A DNA stretch of 64,000 bases, taken from positions 9,348 through 73,347 of the forward strand of contig DGUI01000027.1 in NCBI GenBank assembly GCA_002394605.1. Reading direction: 5' to 3'. The notes under the pieces are model-generated. The model ran no database searches. It saw only the letters and a list, made by a program, of their open reading frames with translations, and had not been told where the DNA came from. Below are positions 25,839 to 33,759 of the stretch, piece after piece (within the stretch, counting starts at the first letter, position 1; each line of letters begins with the position of its first letter). Source of the DNA: Mageeibacillus sp. UBA4314 (GTDB lineage Bacteria; Bacillota; Clostridia; Saccharofermentanales; Saccharofermentanaceae). The translations under genes and the position numbers were made by a program.

Positions 25839-26561
25839 ATGAAAGTAACAAGATATCACAAAGGCGATAAAACAACATATTCTCTGGGCGCAACGGTCAC
25901 GATGGAGTATCTGGTAAACAGGCCTTCTATAGTACGTGCCGTCATCCTGCATCCTGATACGTCACCTGAGATAACGGACAGGATAAAGGAACTCTGCAAA
26001 GGAACCGGCATTGAGATCACATACGATGCCAAGGCATTTAACATTCTCTCCCAGAAAGAGAACTGCTTTGTAATAGGCGTCATCGATGTTGAGGAAGACA
26101 GGATAGGGGAGGGTTCCCATGTCGTCCTGGTCAACCCGTCCAACAGTGGCAACATGGGAACCATAGTAAGGAGCTGTGCAGGTTTTGGTATAGACGGCAT
26201 AGCAATAGTCCTTCCGGCTGCTGACATTCATGATCCCAAGACGATAAGGGCCTCCATGGGGGCGACGTCGAGGGTCAATGTGGAAGTGTTCGAGACTTTC
26301 GAAATGTATAGAGAGAGGTTCCCGGATAATAATCTGTACCCGTTTATGCTCGATGGAAGCAAGCTTTTGCAGGAAACGGAGATAATAAGCCCGTTTAGCC
26401 TGATCATGGGCAACGAGGGATCAGGGTTGCCTCAAAAGTTCCGGTATATCGGACAGCCTGTCAGGATAGAACATACAAACGCCATAGACAGCCTTAATCT
26501 GCCGATTGCGACCAGTATCGGACTGTATGAAGCCACAAAGAAGCGTTTTATTGAAAAATAA
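25839..26561 (+). CDS. SpoU/TrmH-family RNA 2'-O-methyltransferase
   Basis: A 240-residue protein. The C-terminal SPOUT domain has all three motifs: NSGNMGTIVRSCAGFGI, FSLIMGNEGSGLP and SLNLPIATSIGLYEA, which form the knotted SAM site. The N-terminal 90 residues are a small substrate-binding-like domain with no L30e signature I can recognise. It would methylate a ribose in rRNA or tRNA; the exact site cannot be read from sequence. Ribosome binding site is weak (GGGAATGG). Length is in the usual range for the family. Confidence 0.88.
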   Translation: MKVTRYHKGDKTTYSLGATVTMEYLVNRPSIVRAVILHPDTSPEITDRIKELCKGTGIEITYDAKAFNILSQKENCFVIGVIDVEEDRIGEGSHVVLVNPSNSGNMGTIVRSCAGFGIDGIAIVLPAADIHDPKTIRASMGATSRVNVEVFETFEMYRERFPDNNLYPFMLDGSKLLQETEIISPFSLIMGNEGSGLPQKFRYIGQPVRIEHTNAIDSLNLPIATSIGLYEATKKRFIEK

Positions 26562-26564
26562 CTA

Positions 26565-26593
26565 TTGATAATCAAAAACAATCATGATAGACT
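26565..26593 (+). promoter_or_regulatory. Probable promoter of rpsT
   Basis: TTGATA (26565-26570), 17-base spacer, TAGACT (26588-26593), 44 bases before the start codon. Confidence 0.5.
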
Positions 26594-26637
26594 TATCGGG
26601 TTAAATTAAGATTATTATTAATACGGAGGAGATACTA

Positions 26638-26895
26638 ATGCCTAACATTAAGTCAGCTATCAAGCGTGTAAGCGTAACTGAGAAGAAGACAGCTGCCAAC
26701 AAGATGAAGAAGAGCGAGATCCGCACTACTGTCAAGAAGGCTAAGGCTTCCGTTGCTGCAGGTGAGGCAACTCCCGAGACATTGAAGAATGTCCAGAAGA
26801 CACTGGATCAGGCAGCAGCAAAGGGCCACATCAGCAAGCAGGCTGCATCCAGGACAAAATCAAGGATCGCTAAGGCTGCTAATGCCGCAAAGTGA
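26638..26895 (+). CDS. rpsT: 30S ribosomal protein S20
   Basis: An 85-residue basic helical protein starting MPNIKSAIKRVSVTEKKTAANKMKKSEIRT and ending HISKQAASRTKSRIAKAANA, both typical of bacterial S20, which binds 16S rRNA early in small-subunit assembly. Strong CGGAGGAG ribosome binding site. Single-gene unit with its own promoter and terminator. Confidence 0.97.
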   Translation: MPNIKSAIKRVSVTEKKTAANKMKKSEIRTTVKKAKASVAAGEATPETLKNVQKTLDQAAAKGHISKQAASRTKSRIAKAANAAK

Positions 26896-26922
26896 TCGGT
26901 TGTTTTGAGCAATTATATTAAG

Positions 26923-26958
26923 ACGCAAATGTGTTGCACACATTTGCGTTTCTTTTTT
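26923..26958. terminator. Terminator of rpsT, facing tmcAL
   Basis: An 11-bp perfect stem ACGCAAATGTG (26923-26933) with 26939-26949, 5-base loop, then a T-run broken by one C. The convergent tmcAL gene ends five bases later, so it may serve both. Confidence 0.92.
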
Positions 26959-26962
26959 GTTC

Positions 26963-28204
26963 TCACACAACAACAGGCGGAATGTCGCGGGAATACCCGG
27001 GCGGCATGCCCATTACAGCCCCCGCCAGATCATCCGCCTGTAGACTTAAGCCGGCACACGCCTTAAGTTCACTGTGTTCCAGAAAATCCGAGTAATTATG
27101 GATGATCGGGAGTCTGCTGCATTTTCCCATTATCTTCAGGCAGTATCTCCCGTCGTGATCGAAGCCGAGGACACGTATATACATAGGTTCCTTGCTGATC
27201 ATATCATCGCGGATGCCCAGGATCATCATGGTAAGGGCGCGGTATATCCTCGGCATCGTAAAGTGCTTCGTTGCAAGCTTTGAGGAAAGAGCATCAAATG
27301 TATCTTCCCCTGTCCTCAGATCATTCAGGACATTGCTGACATAACCGGCGAGCCCGTCGCCCATGAACCTTATATCCTGAATATCGTTGCGGGGACATGA
27401 GATCACCCTGGAAGCATACGCATCCGGGTCAGCAGGATGGAACTTGCCGCATGACATGGCACTGAGCATGACTGAGGCAGCTTTGTCCGGCATCTTGCCG
27501 TTAACGGCAGATGCGACCTGTGACAACGTTCCTGAAGTGCCATATATTGCTGTCCTTATGGCAGATGCTGAATAGAACTCCTGTTCATCCCCATGATCCG
27601 TGTCAGAGTAACCCTGACCTTCACGGGGGATCATATGGATCTTAAACTTGGCCCCAAACTTCCTTATCGCCTTCATATACTCTATCGCGAGGATGGTGTT
27701 GGGGGACTTCAGGGCATCCTTGAGATCTCCGTCACCCGTCATACCCGTAACTGCAAGTACAGCCTTGGAGTTTGCCAGCGGGAAAGAATCCCCCGAACTT
27801 AATGCATCCTTGAGTGCCTCTTTATACTGTTCGCTCTCATAGAGCGACGGGTCTGACAATGTTTCAACCAGCTCAGGCGAACTGCAGTCGATCCCCCAGG
27901 CGATATCAGTAACGACGCCCGTTGCCATAAGCGACCTGACGGCACCCTGCGCAAACTCCGAAGCCGGTGCACACGCAAACTCTACGGGCAGTTCCAGAAC
28001 AACGTTGCTGCCGCACAAAAGAGACTGACGTGCCCTGATATGCTTGGGCGCGACGGAAGGAAGCCCCCTCTGCGTCAACGGTCCGCTCATTATGCTCATG
28101 ACGATGGCGCGCGGGTCCCCGACGCGCTTCCTGGCTTCTGATATCAGGTATTCATGGCCCTTGTGAAAAGGATTATATTCTGCGATTATCCCAATAACTC
28201 TCAT
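26963..28204 (-). CDS. tmcAL: tRNA(Met) cytidine acetate ligase
   Basis: A 413-residue protein of the YlbM/TmcAL family. The N-terminal nucleotidyltransferase motif GIIAEYNPFHKGHEYLI contains the HxGH-type ATP site, followed by MSGPLTQRGLPSVAPKHIRA and NVVLELPVEFACAPASEFAQGAV. The enzyme uses ATP and acetate to make N4-acetylcytidine at position 34 of elongator tRNA-Met in Bacillus. The usual motif SGNFVQRG reads SGPLTQRG here. Start codon has only a weak ribosome binding site. It lies next to the pta-ackA region, as in many clostridia. Confidence 0.9.
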   Translation of the reverse strand: MRVIGIIAEYNPFHKGHEYLISEARKRVGDPRAIVMSIMSGPLTQRGLPSVAPKHIRARQSLLCGSNVVLELPVEFACAPASEFAQGAVRSLMATGVVTDIAWGIDCSSPELVETLSDPSLYESEQYKEALKDALSSGDSFPLANSKAVLAVTGMTGDGDLKDALKSPNTILAIEYMKAIRKFGAKFKIHMIPREGQGYSDTDHGDEQEFYSASAIRTAIYGTSGTLSQVASAVNGKMPDKAASVMLSAMSCGKFHPADPDAYASRVISCPRNDIQDIRFMGDGLAGYVSNVLNDLRTGEDTFDALSSKLATKHFTMPRIYRALTMMILGIRDDMISKEPMYIRVLGFDHDGRYCLKIMGKCSRLPIIHNYSDFLEHSELKACAGLSLQADDLAGAVMGMPPGYSRDIPPVVV

Positions 28205-28280
28205 TACTCATTATTACCTTAAAATAGTCCTGCAAGTGGTTTATAATCTGAATTATATTTCAAAAGGACGGTGTTATGCA

Positions 28281-29591
28281 ATGAATAATAGGTCGAAGAC
28301 GATAGTGGGAATAGCAGTCGCTGCCCTGCTGGTCTTTGTTCTCTATATCGTGTATGTCAACGTATTCGTCAACAAGCACAGGTATAAGCTCGAACACCGT
28401 GAGACGGGCGGGCAGGAATACCGCAACATCGCTGCCGAGAGCAGCATAATGCCGTCTTATATGTGGCGCAGGATAAAGGATATGCTGATCGATGGTGATT
28501 ACATCATGTCTGATCACTTGATGGAGGGAAGGCTCGCTACCCAGACGGCCGAGTCCTCCGGCAAATACTATCTGACTGATCAGTCCCTGCTTCTCCTCAA
28601 GTACCTCGCCGAAGGTGACAGGGGAAGTTCCAGATCTCTGGTCAAGGCGGTCAACCGTGATTTTCGTAATGATGACGGATCATACAGGGGAGTCCTCTAC
28701 AAGGACGGGACGGAAGATAAGAGCTACTCCAATAGCGATGAGATGTCTTTCCTTGAAGCATATGTTGAATACTACAGTGCCTATGGCAGCAAGGAGGATC
28801 TTGAGAATATCAATAAGCTGGTGTCACTCCTTTTCGACGGGAACGGCGAGATGAAGCCGGAGAAGCTCAGGAGCGCCGTATACGTGTCATCGGACAATGT
28901 AAGCGGAGAGATATCGGACGATGCGCCGGTACCGAGCTTTGACCATATCTATGGCGGCGAGGATGTTACCGTATCGGGAAGCAGTGAGCAGAGCGAGATC
29001 TTCGAGTTTGAAGGTGTCAGGATATGTGACATCAATCTCGAACTCATAAAGAACCTGGAGAATAACGGTCTTATCGCAGCCGGCGCTTTCGACAGGATGA
29101 GCAGGATAGTTAAGGAGTCCGTGGCATCTGAGGACATCCCTTACTATGCATATGCATACCGCAGGAATGAAGATGGCAGTATCACCTACAACTATTCGTA
29201 CGGCAGGGCAGCATCGATTTCAGTGGAACTGTCGTTAAGGACAATGGTCAACCTGGCCAGAACGGGACAGCTCGACCAGGGCATCTATAACATGTTCAAG
29301 CTCAATATGATTAATGACGGCTACCTTACGAGCAATTACTATATCGCTACGGGAAGGACAGGCGGAACCGAACTTGCGGGCTCATACTGCGATGCGCTCC
29401 TTCTTGCCAGGCTCCAGGAAGATGAAGAACTCTACGGGACGGTCTGCAGGATAATGTCTGTCAGGATCGCGACGAGCAAGAAGAGCAAAGCCATATACAT
29501 GGTGTTCAGGGAAGAGGATGGCAGATACAGATTCTACGCCGGAGAAAACCTCAGACTCTTCCTCATCACGAAAGGTATGTTTGCCGTTTGA
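28281..29591 (+). CDS. Membrane-anchored extracellular protein of unknown function
   Basis: A 436-residue protein: one membrane helix near the N-terminus (residues 8-28, IVGIAVAALLVFVLYIVYVNVFV), then about 400 residues outside. The soluble part alternates helical segments with aromatic-rich turns (WRRIKDMLIDGDYIMSDHLMEGR, YLTDQSLLLLKYL, DEMSFLEAYVEYYSAYG, YAYRRNEDGSITYNYSYGRAASISVELSLRTM). This resembles the alpha/alpha-toroid of glycoside hydrolase family 8 and related enzymes, but I cannot identify catalytic residues. ATG at 28281 is used because upstream in-frame residues are not preceded by a ribosome binding site. A possible promoter TATAAT lies at 28242-28247. Confidence 0.6.
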   Translation: MNNRSKTIVGIAVAALLVFVLYIVYVNVFVNKHRYKLEHRETGGQEYRNIAAESSIMPSYMWRRIKDMLIDGDYIMSDHLMEGRLATQTAESSGKYYLTDQSLLLLKYLAEGDRGSSRSLVKAVNRDFRNDDGSYRGVLYKDGTEDKSYSNSDEMSFLEAYVEYYSAYGSKEDLENINKLVSLLFDGNGEMKPEKLRSAVYVSSDNVSGEISDDAPVPSFDHIYGGEDVTVSGSSEQSEIFEFEGVRICDINLELIKNLENNGLIAAGAFDRMSRIVKESVASEDIPYYAYAYRRNEDGSITYNYSYGRAASISVELSLRTMVNLARTGQLDQGIYNMFKLNMINDGYLTSNYYIATGRTGGTELAGSYCDALLLARLQEDEELYGTVCRIMSVRIATSKKSKAIYMVFREEDGRYRFYAGENLRLFLITKGMFAV

Positions 29592-29616
29592 AATACGCGC
29601 GTATAAAGAGTATACT
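29588..29616 (+). promoter_or_regulatory. Promoter of pta-ackA
   Basis: TTGAAA (29588-29593, overlapping the stop of the previous gene), 17-base spacer, TATACT (29611-29616); about 55 bases of leader before pta. Confidence 0.7.
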
Positions 29617-29675
29617 TTTCTTTAGTGTGTATTTATCTCAAGACACAAAATCTTATATTTTCGAGGCGACGTAAT

Positions 29676-30674
29676 ATGGCATTTATTGACGACATCAAGG
29701 CCCGTGCAAAGGCCGACAAGAAGACGATCATCCTGCCTGAGTCAATGGACAGGAGAACATTTGAAGCAGCTGCCGAGATCCTGGCAGAGGACATCGCGAA
29801 CATCGTTATCATCGGAACAGATGAGCAGATCAAGGCGAACAGCGAAGGTCTGGATATCTCCAAGGCTACGATCATCGATCCTTTTACAAATGAGAAGACA
29901 GATACTTACATCAATGAGTTCTATGAACTCCGTAAGGCTAAGGGAATGACACCCGAACAGGCTAAGGAGTCACTCCTCGGCGATTACATGTACTATGCCT
30001 GCATGATGGTCAAGATGGGCGACGGTGACGGTATCGTATCAGGTGCATGCCACTCAACAGCAAACACATTAAGACCTTCACTCCAGATCATCAAGACAAA
30101 GCCCGGTACGAAGCTCGTATCTGCTTTCTTCGTAATGGTAGTTCCGGATTGCGACATGGGTGAGAACGGTACATTCGTATTCGGTGACTGCGGTCTTAAC
30201 CAGAACCCCAACCCCGAAGAACTCGCTGCCATCGCAGGTTCTTCTGCTGAGTCTTTCAAGCTCCTCGTTGGCAAGGATCCCATCGTTGCAATGCTCTCAC
30301 ACTCTTCAATGGGTTCAGCTAAGCACGACGACGTTACAAAGGTCGTTGAAGCAACGAAGATCGCCAAGGAACAGTATCCCCAGTTCGCTATTGACGGCGA
30401 GCTCCAGGCAGATGCTGCAATGGTTCCTTCCATCGGCGCTTCCAAGGCTCCTGATTCAAAGGTTGCAGGTAAGGCAAACGTATTGATCTTCCCTGACCTC
30501 GATGCAGGCAACATCGGTTACAAGCTCGTTCAGAGACTTGCAAAGGCTGAAGCATACGGACCTATGTGCCAGGGTATCGCTAAGCCTGTTAACGATCTGT
30601 CCAGAGGATGTTCTGCAAAGGATATCGTAGGCGTTATCGCTATTACAGCAGTCCAGGCTCAAGCACAGGGCTGA
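29676..30674 (+). CDS. pta: Phosphate acetyltransferase
   Basis: A 332-residue single-domain Pta. It converts acetyl-CoA and phosphate into acetyl phosphate. Recognised by DGIVSGACHSTANTLRPSLQIIKTKPG, the SAFFVMVVPD strand, LSHSSMGSAKHDDVTKVVEAT and GELQADAAMVPSIGASKAPDS, which bind CoA and phosphate. The ATG at 29676 starts the normal N-terminus (MAFIDDIKARAKAD); a reading from 29625 adds residues not seen in the family. It is followed after 15 bases by ackA. Confidence 0.97.
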   Translation: MAFIDDIKARAKADKKTIILPESMDRRTFEAAAEILAEDIANIVIIGTDEQIKANSEGLDISKATIIDPFTNEKTDTYINEFYELRKAKGMTPEQAKESLLGDYMYYACMMVKMGDGDGIVSGACHSTANTLRPSLQIIKTKPGTKLVSAFFVMVVPDCDMGENGTFVFGDCGLNQNPNPEELAAIAGSSAESFKLLVGKDPIVAMLSHSSMGSAKHDDVTKVVEATKIAKEQYPQFAIDGELQADAAMVPSIGASKAPDSKVAGKANVLIFPDLDAGNIGYKLVQRLAKAEAYGPMCQGIAKPVNDLSRGCSAKDIVGVIAITAVQAQAQG

Positions 30675-30689
30675 TAAGGAGGATTTTGA

Positions 30690-31880
30690 ATGAACATATT
30701 AGTAATCAACTGCGGAAGCTCATCATGTAAGTTCCAGCTCTTTGATGTTGACAAGGGAATCGTTCTTGCCAAGGGAAATGCTGACAGGATCGGTATCGAC
30801 GGCAAGTTATCTTATAAGCCGGCAGGTAAGGATGAGATTGAGAAGGAAGTATCTCTCCCTGATCACAAGGTTGCTGTAAAGCTCGTTCTCGCACAGCTCA
30901 CAGATCCCGAGACAGGTGTTATCTCTGACGTATCCGAGATCGCAGCTGTCGGCCACAGAGTGCTTCACGGCGGTAAGTACTACAGTGAGTCTGTCATCGT
31001 TAATGACGATGTTAAGAAGGTCATCAGGGACTGCTTTGATCTCGGACCTCTCCACAATCCCGCTAACCTCATCGGTATCGAGGCTTGTGAGGCTGCACTT
31101 CCTGCAGGCACACCCCAGGTAGCAGTCTTTGATACTGCTTTCCACCAGACAATGCCCCCCAAGGCATACATGTACGCTCTTCCTTATGAGTACTATGAGA
31201 AGTACTCCATCAGAAGATACGGCTTCCACGGCACGAGCCACCGCTATGTATCCAAGCGTGCTGCTGAGTTCCTCGGTCTTGATACAAAGGGACTCAAGAT
31301 GATCACATGCCACCTCGGCAACGGTTCTTCATTCGCAGCTGTCAAGGACGGCAAGTGCGTAGACACATCAATGGGTCTCACACCTCTTGCAGGTATCTGC
31401 ATGGGTACGAGAACAGGTGATATCGATCCCGCGATCGTTCCTTTCATCCAGAAGAGAGAGGGCAAGACAGCTGAGGAGATGGATACCCTTATGAACAAGA
31501 AGAGCGGCGTTCTCGGCGTATCAGGCGTAGGCTCTGACTTCCGTGACCTCGCGAAAGCGGCAGGTGAGGGCAATGAGAGAGCTCAGCTCGCACTCGATAT
31601 GTTCGTATACCAGGGTCAGAAGATCATCGGCTCATATGCAGCTGCAATGGGCGGCGTTGATGTAATCGTATTCACAGCCGGCATCGGTGAGAACACATGG
31701 AACATCCGCGAACAGATGATCGCTCCGCTGGAGTTCATGGGTGCCAAGATCGATCCTGCAAAGAATACGGGCATCAGATCAGAGGCAGTCATCAGTGCTG
31801 ATGATTCCAAGGTTAAGATCGTAGTTATCCCCACAAATGAGGAACTTGCGATCGCTCAGGAGACACAGGCTCTCATCTGA
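30690..31880 (+). CDS. ackA: Acetate kinase
   Basis: A 396-residue enzyme that makes ATP and acetate from acetyl phosphate. Family marks: ILVINCGSSSCKFQLFD at the start, VGHRVLHGG, HNPANLIGIEA, FDTAFHQTMP, YGFHGTSHRYV, ITCHLGNGSS and the GDIDPAIVPFI and FTAGIGENTWNIRE segments. Start supported by AAGGAGG. With pta it forms the substrate-level phosphorylation pathway of a fermentative anaerobe. Confidence 0.98.
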   Translation: MNILVINCGSSSCKFQLFDVDKGIVLAKGNADRIGIDGKLSYKPAGKDEIEKEVSLPDHKVAVKLVLAQLTDPETGVISDVSEIAAVGHRVLHGGKYYSESVIVNDDVKKVIRDCFDLGPLHNPANLIGIEACEAALPAGTPQVAVFDTAFHQTMPPKAYMYALPYEYYEKYSIRRYGFHGTSHRYVSKRAAEFLGLDTKGLKMITCHLGNGSSFAAVKDGKCVDTSMGLTPLAGICMGTRTGDIDPAIVPFIQKREGKTAEEMDTLMNKKSGVLGVSGVGSDFRDLAKAAGEGNERAQLALDMFVYQGQKIIGSYAAAMGGVDVIVFTAGIGENTWNIREQMIAPLEFMGAKIDPAKNTGIRSEAVISADDSKVKIVVIPTNEELAIAQETQALI

Positions 31881-31908
31881 GTTTGAGCTTGATAATGTGA
31901 TCAACGGA

Positions 31909-31936
31909 GGGGTTGTCAACTGTGACAACCCCTTTT
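31909..31936 (+). terminator. Terminator of pta-ackA
   Basis: A 10-bp stem GGGGTTGTCA (31909-31918) with 31923-31932, 4-base loop ACTG, then four T. The next 100 bases (31937-32039) hold nothing I can recognise. Confidence 0.92.
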
Positions 31937-32039
31937 AGATGTGAGTGACGCAGATTGGATCCGGTGAAGAAAGTGGTTAAGCTCCGCAGGGGTGTCCCGG
32001 GTGTCATCTGAGTGGTGGTTTATGGCTGCCTGATGATCT

Positions 32040-32141
32040 ATTCTATAAAGTGCTCTATGTAATGGAAAAACATAGAGTGGTTTATAGAATATTCTATGTA
32101 TCGCTCTATGTAATGAAAATACATAGAGTGTTTTATAGAAT
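32040..32141. repeat. Two abutting 51-bp palindromic repeat units
   Basis: Unit 1 (32040-32090) and unit 2 (32091-32141) match at 44 of 51 positions and touch without a gap. Each is an inverted repeat: outer arms ATTCTAT and ATAGAAT (ten bases, ATTCTATAAA, in unit 1) and inner arms CTCTATGT and ACATAGAG around a loop AATGGAAAA or AATGAAAAT. They lie between the ackA terminator and the promoter of the wall-repeat protein. As RNA each would form a long AU-rich hairpin; as DNA they could be regulator sites or a small mobile palindromic element. Confidence 0.85.
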
Positions 32142-32162
32142 GAGCTGATCCCACGACCGGGA

Positions 32163-32171
32163 TGTTATAAT
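32163..32171 (+). promoter_or_regulatory. Extended -10 promoter of the wall-repeat protein
   Basis: TGTTATAAT (TGn plus consensus TATAAT at 32166-32171), 20 bases before the GTG start. No clear -35; the upstream palindromes end 22 bases before it. Confidence 0.55.
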
Positions 32172-32190
32172 ATAAAGATGGAGGTGTCCG

Positions 32191-33513
32191 GTGAAAGCGA
32201 ACATCAGAAGATCTTTATTGTCAGTTGTGACTTCAGCGATCCTTCTAATGCAGGTCATCTTGCCTGTAAGCGCGAATACGGACTCTGAAGAGAGGAGCAC
32301 CTGGGAAGAAGTCGAAGAATACTGTCTGAGTTTCCTTGGCGGTTTTGCAGAACCCAACTGTGCTGATTATGTCAGCATGATAATGCAGGACTGCGCATAT
32401 TATCTCGGGACCTTTGTGCAGCATCCGCGTGCCAAGGAGATGCGCAGGATGCTTGTCGATAATGAGTATAACCTCGTAGCTTCCAACACTACATACCGTA
32501 AGTCTGCCGGCATGGGCAAAGAAGAATCCGTTGTTCTCGGCAACTGGATCGGAGACCACGCCCTGCCCGGTGACATCCTCGTTTGGGTCAGGAATTCCAC
32601 GCATGATGTCGATAAGACAGGATGCTGTCATGTCAGCATTTACTGCGGTATCAAGGAAGACATGAAGGAGTATAACGGTCAGACAACCTGGCCGTCACAT
32701 ATTTCCGATAAGGGTGCGGGCGGGATCGTAGTCTGTCAGCCGCTGTGGGAGTATATCAACAAGGGTCCTAATTCAGGCAGGGGATATGGTATCTACATCT
32801 ATAGAAGACCGGGCGACCGGATCAAGAATCCCAAACAGGGCAAATGGTATCAGGATGACATCGGGTACACTTTCACGGGGACGGACGGCAAGGCCAGGAG
32901 GGCTGAGTTCGCCGAGATCAAGGGAAGCACCTATTATTTCGATGAGATGGGTTATATGGCGACCGGATTCAGGGAGATCGATGATAAGACCTATTATTTC
33001 AGGAAGGACGGTTCGATGGCTGTCGGGTGGAAGCAGGTCGGAGACAGCTGGTATCTTTTTGATAATGAGGGTGCCGCCAGGCAAGGCTGGGTCAGGATCA
33101 AGAAGGATCATTACTATATGGGCGATGACTTCAGGATGGTTACGGGCGTAGCCGAAATAGACGGCAGGATCTATGGCTTCGGCAGCGATGGGAAGATGGT
33201 AAGGAAGCGCTGGGTAAGGTCAGGCAAGGAATGGTATTATTTTGACAGTAACGGCGAACCCTCGAGATCGGTCACTAAGCGTGACGGAGTCCTCTTCCTG
33301 ACGGACAGGGACGGCGCCCCGCTGTCAGGCTGGTATAAGTACGGTAAGGGACAGCGCTACTTTGAGCAGAATGGCAAACTCGTCTCAGGCTGGAAGAGGA
33401 TCGACGGCAGCTGGTACTATTTCAGGGCTGACGGACTGATGATGACAGGACTTCAGAACATCGACAGTAACTATTACTACTTTAACAAGGATGGTGTGAT
33501 GCAGACAGGCTAG
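32191..33513 (+). CDS. Secreted NlpC/P60-like protein with cell-wall-binding repeats, truncated by an in-frame TAG
   Basis: A 440-residue product. Signal peptide about 1-28 (VVTSAILLMQVILPVSA), then an NlpC/P60-like cysteine peptidase domain to about 210: candidate nucleophile C57 (NCADYV), LPGDILVWV, and H147 (CCHVSIYCG). From residue 215 onward are about ten cell-wall/choline-binding-type repeats (WYQDD.., TYYFDEMGYMATGF, WYLFDNEGAARQGW, WYYFRADGLMMTGL). The TAG at 33511-33513 stands where a repeat has Trp (TG then stop), and the frame continues with two more repeats to 33696. GTG start with GGAGG six bases upstream. It would cut peptidoglycan stem peptides while bound to wall polymer; substrate is inferred. 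Confidence 0.75.
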   Translation: MKANIRRSLLSVVTSAILLMQVILPVSANTDSEERSTWEEVEEYCLSFLGGFAEPNCADYVSMIMQDCAYYLGTFVQHPRAKEMRRMLVDNEYNLVASNTTYRKSAGMGKEESVVLGNWIGDHALPGDILVWVRNSTHDVDKTGCCHVSIYCGIKEDMKEYNGQTTWPSHISDKGAGGIVVCQPLWEYINKGPNSGRGYGIYIYRRPGDRIKNPKQGKWYQDDIGYTFTGTDGKARRAEFAEIKGSTYYFDEMGYMATGFREIDDKTYYFRKDGSMAVGWKQVGDSWYLFDNEGAARQGWVRIKKDHYYMGDDFRMVTGVAEIDGRIYGFGSDGKMVRKRWVRSGKEWYYFDSNGEPSRSVTKRDGVLFLTDRDGAPLSGWYKYGKGQRYFEQNGKLVSGWKRIDGSWYYFRADGLMMTGLQNIDSNYYYFNKDGVMQTG

Positions 33514-33696
33514 ATCAAGACCGGCGGCAAGACTTATTTCTTTACGCCTGAGGGATATGCCCTGACAGGCTGGAAAAGGTTCGGGAACGACTGGCTTTAT
33601 TTCGATAAGGACGGCGTAATGCTCACATCTGCAAAGGTCACGATCGGCTCACGGGAATATGTTTTTGACGGCAAAGGAGCCTGCGTTAATATCTGA
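33514..33696 (+). pseudogene. Continuation of the wall-repeat protein beyond the premature TAG
   Basis: In the same frame, 60 further codons encode TYFFTPEGYALTGWKRFGNDWLYF and FDKDGVM, typical repeats, and end at TGA 33694-33696 after a tail VFDGKGACVNI. The conserved repeat pattern and single TGG-to-TAG difference point to a recent nonsense change, or a sequencing error. Without readthrough this part is not made. Confidence 0.8.
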
Positions 33697-33718
33697 GACA
33701 ATAATCGGTCATATGTCG

Positions 33719-33727
33719 TGGTATAAT
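33719..33727 (+). promoter_or_regulatory. Extended -10 promoter of the helicase operon
   Basis: TGGTATAAT (TGn plus TATAAT at 33722-33727), 32 bases before the TTG start. No -35 box seen. Confidence 0.5.
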
Positions 33728-33759
33728 ACCCTGTAAATGATATACGGAGATATATACCC

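Noticed and set aside
33511..33513. TAG read as pyrrolysine or as a programmed special codon
   Set aside because: The position matches Trp in sibling repeats, and no pyl genes or matching context are visible; a nonsense change is simpler.
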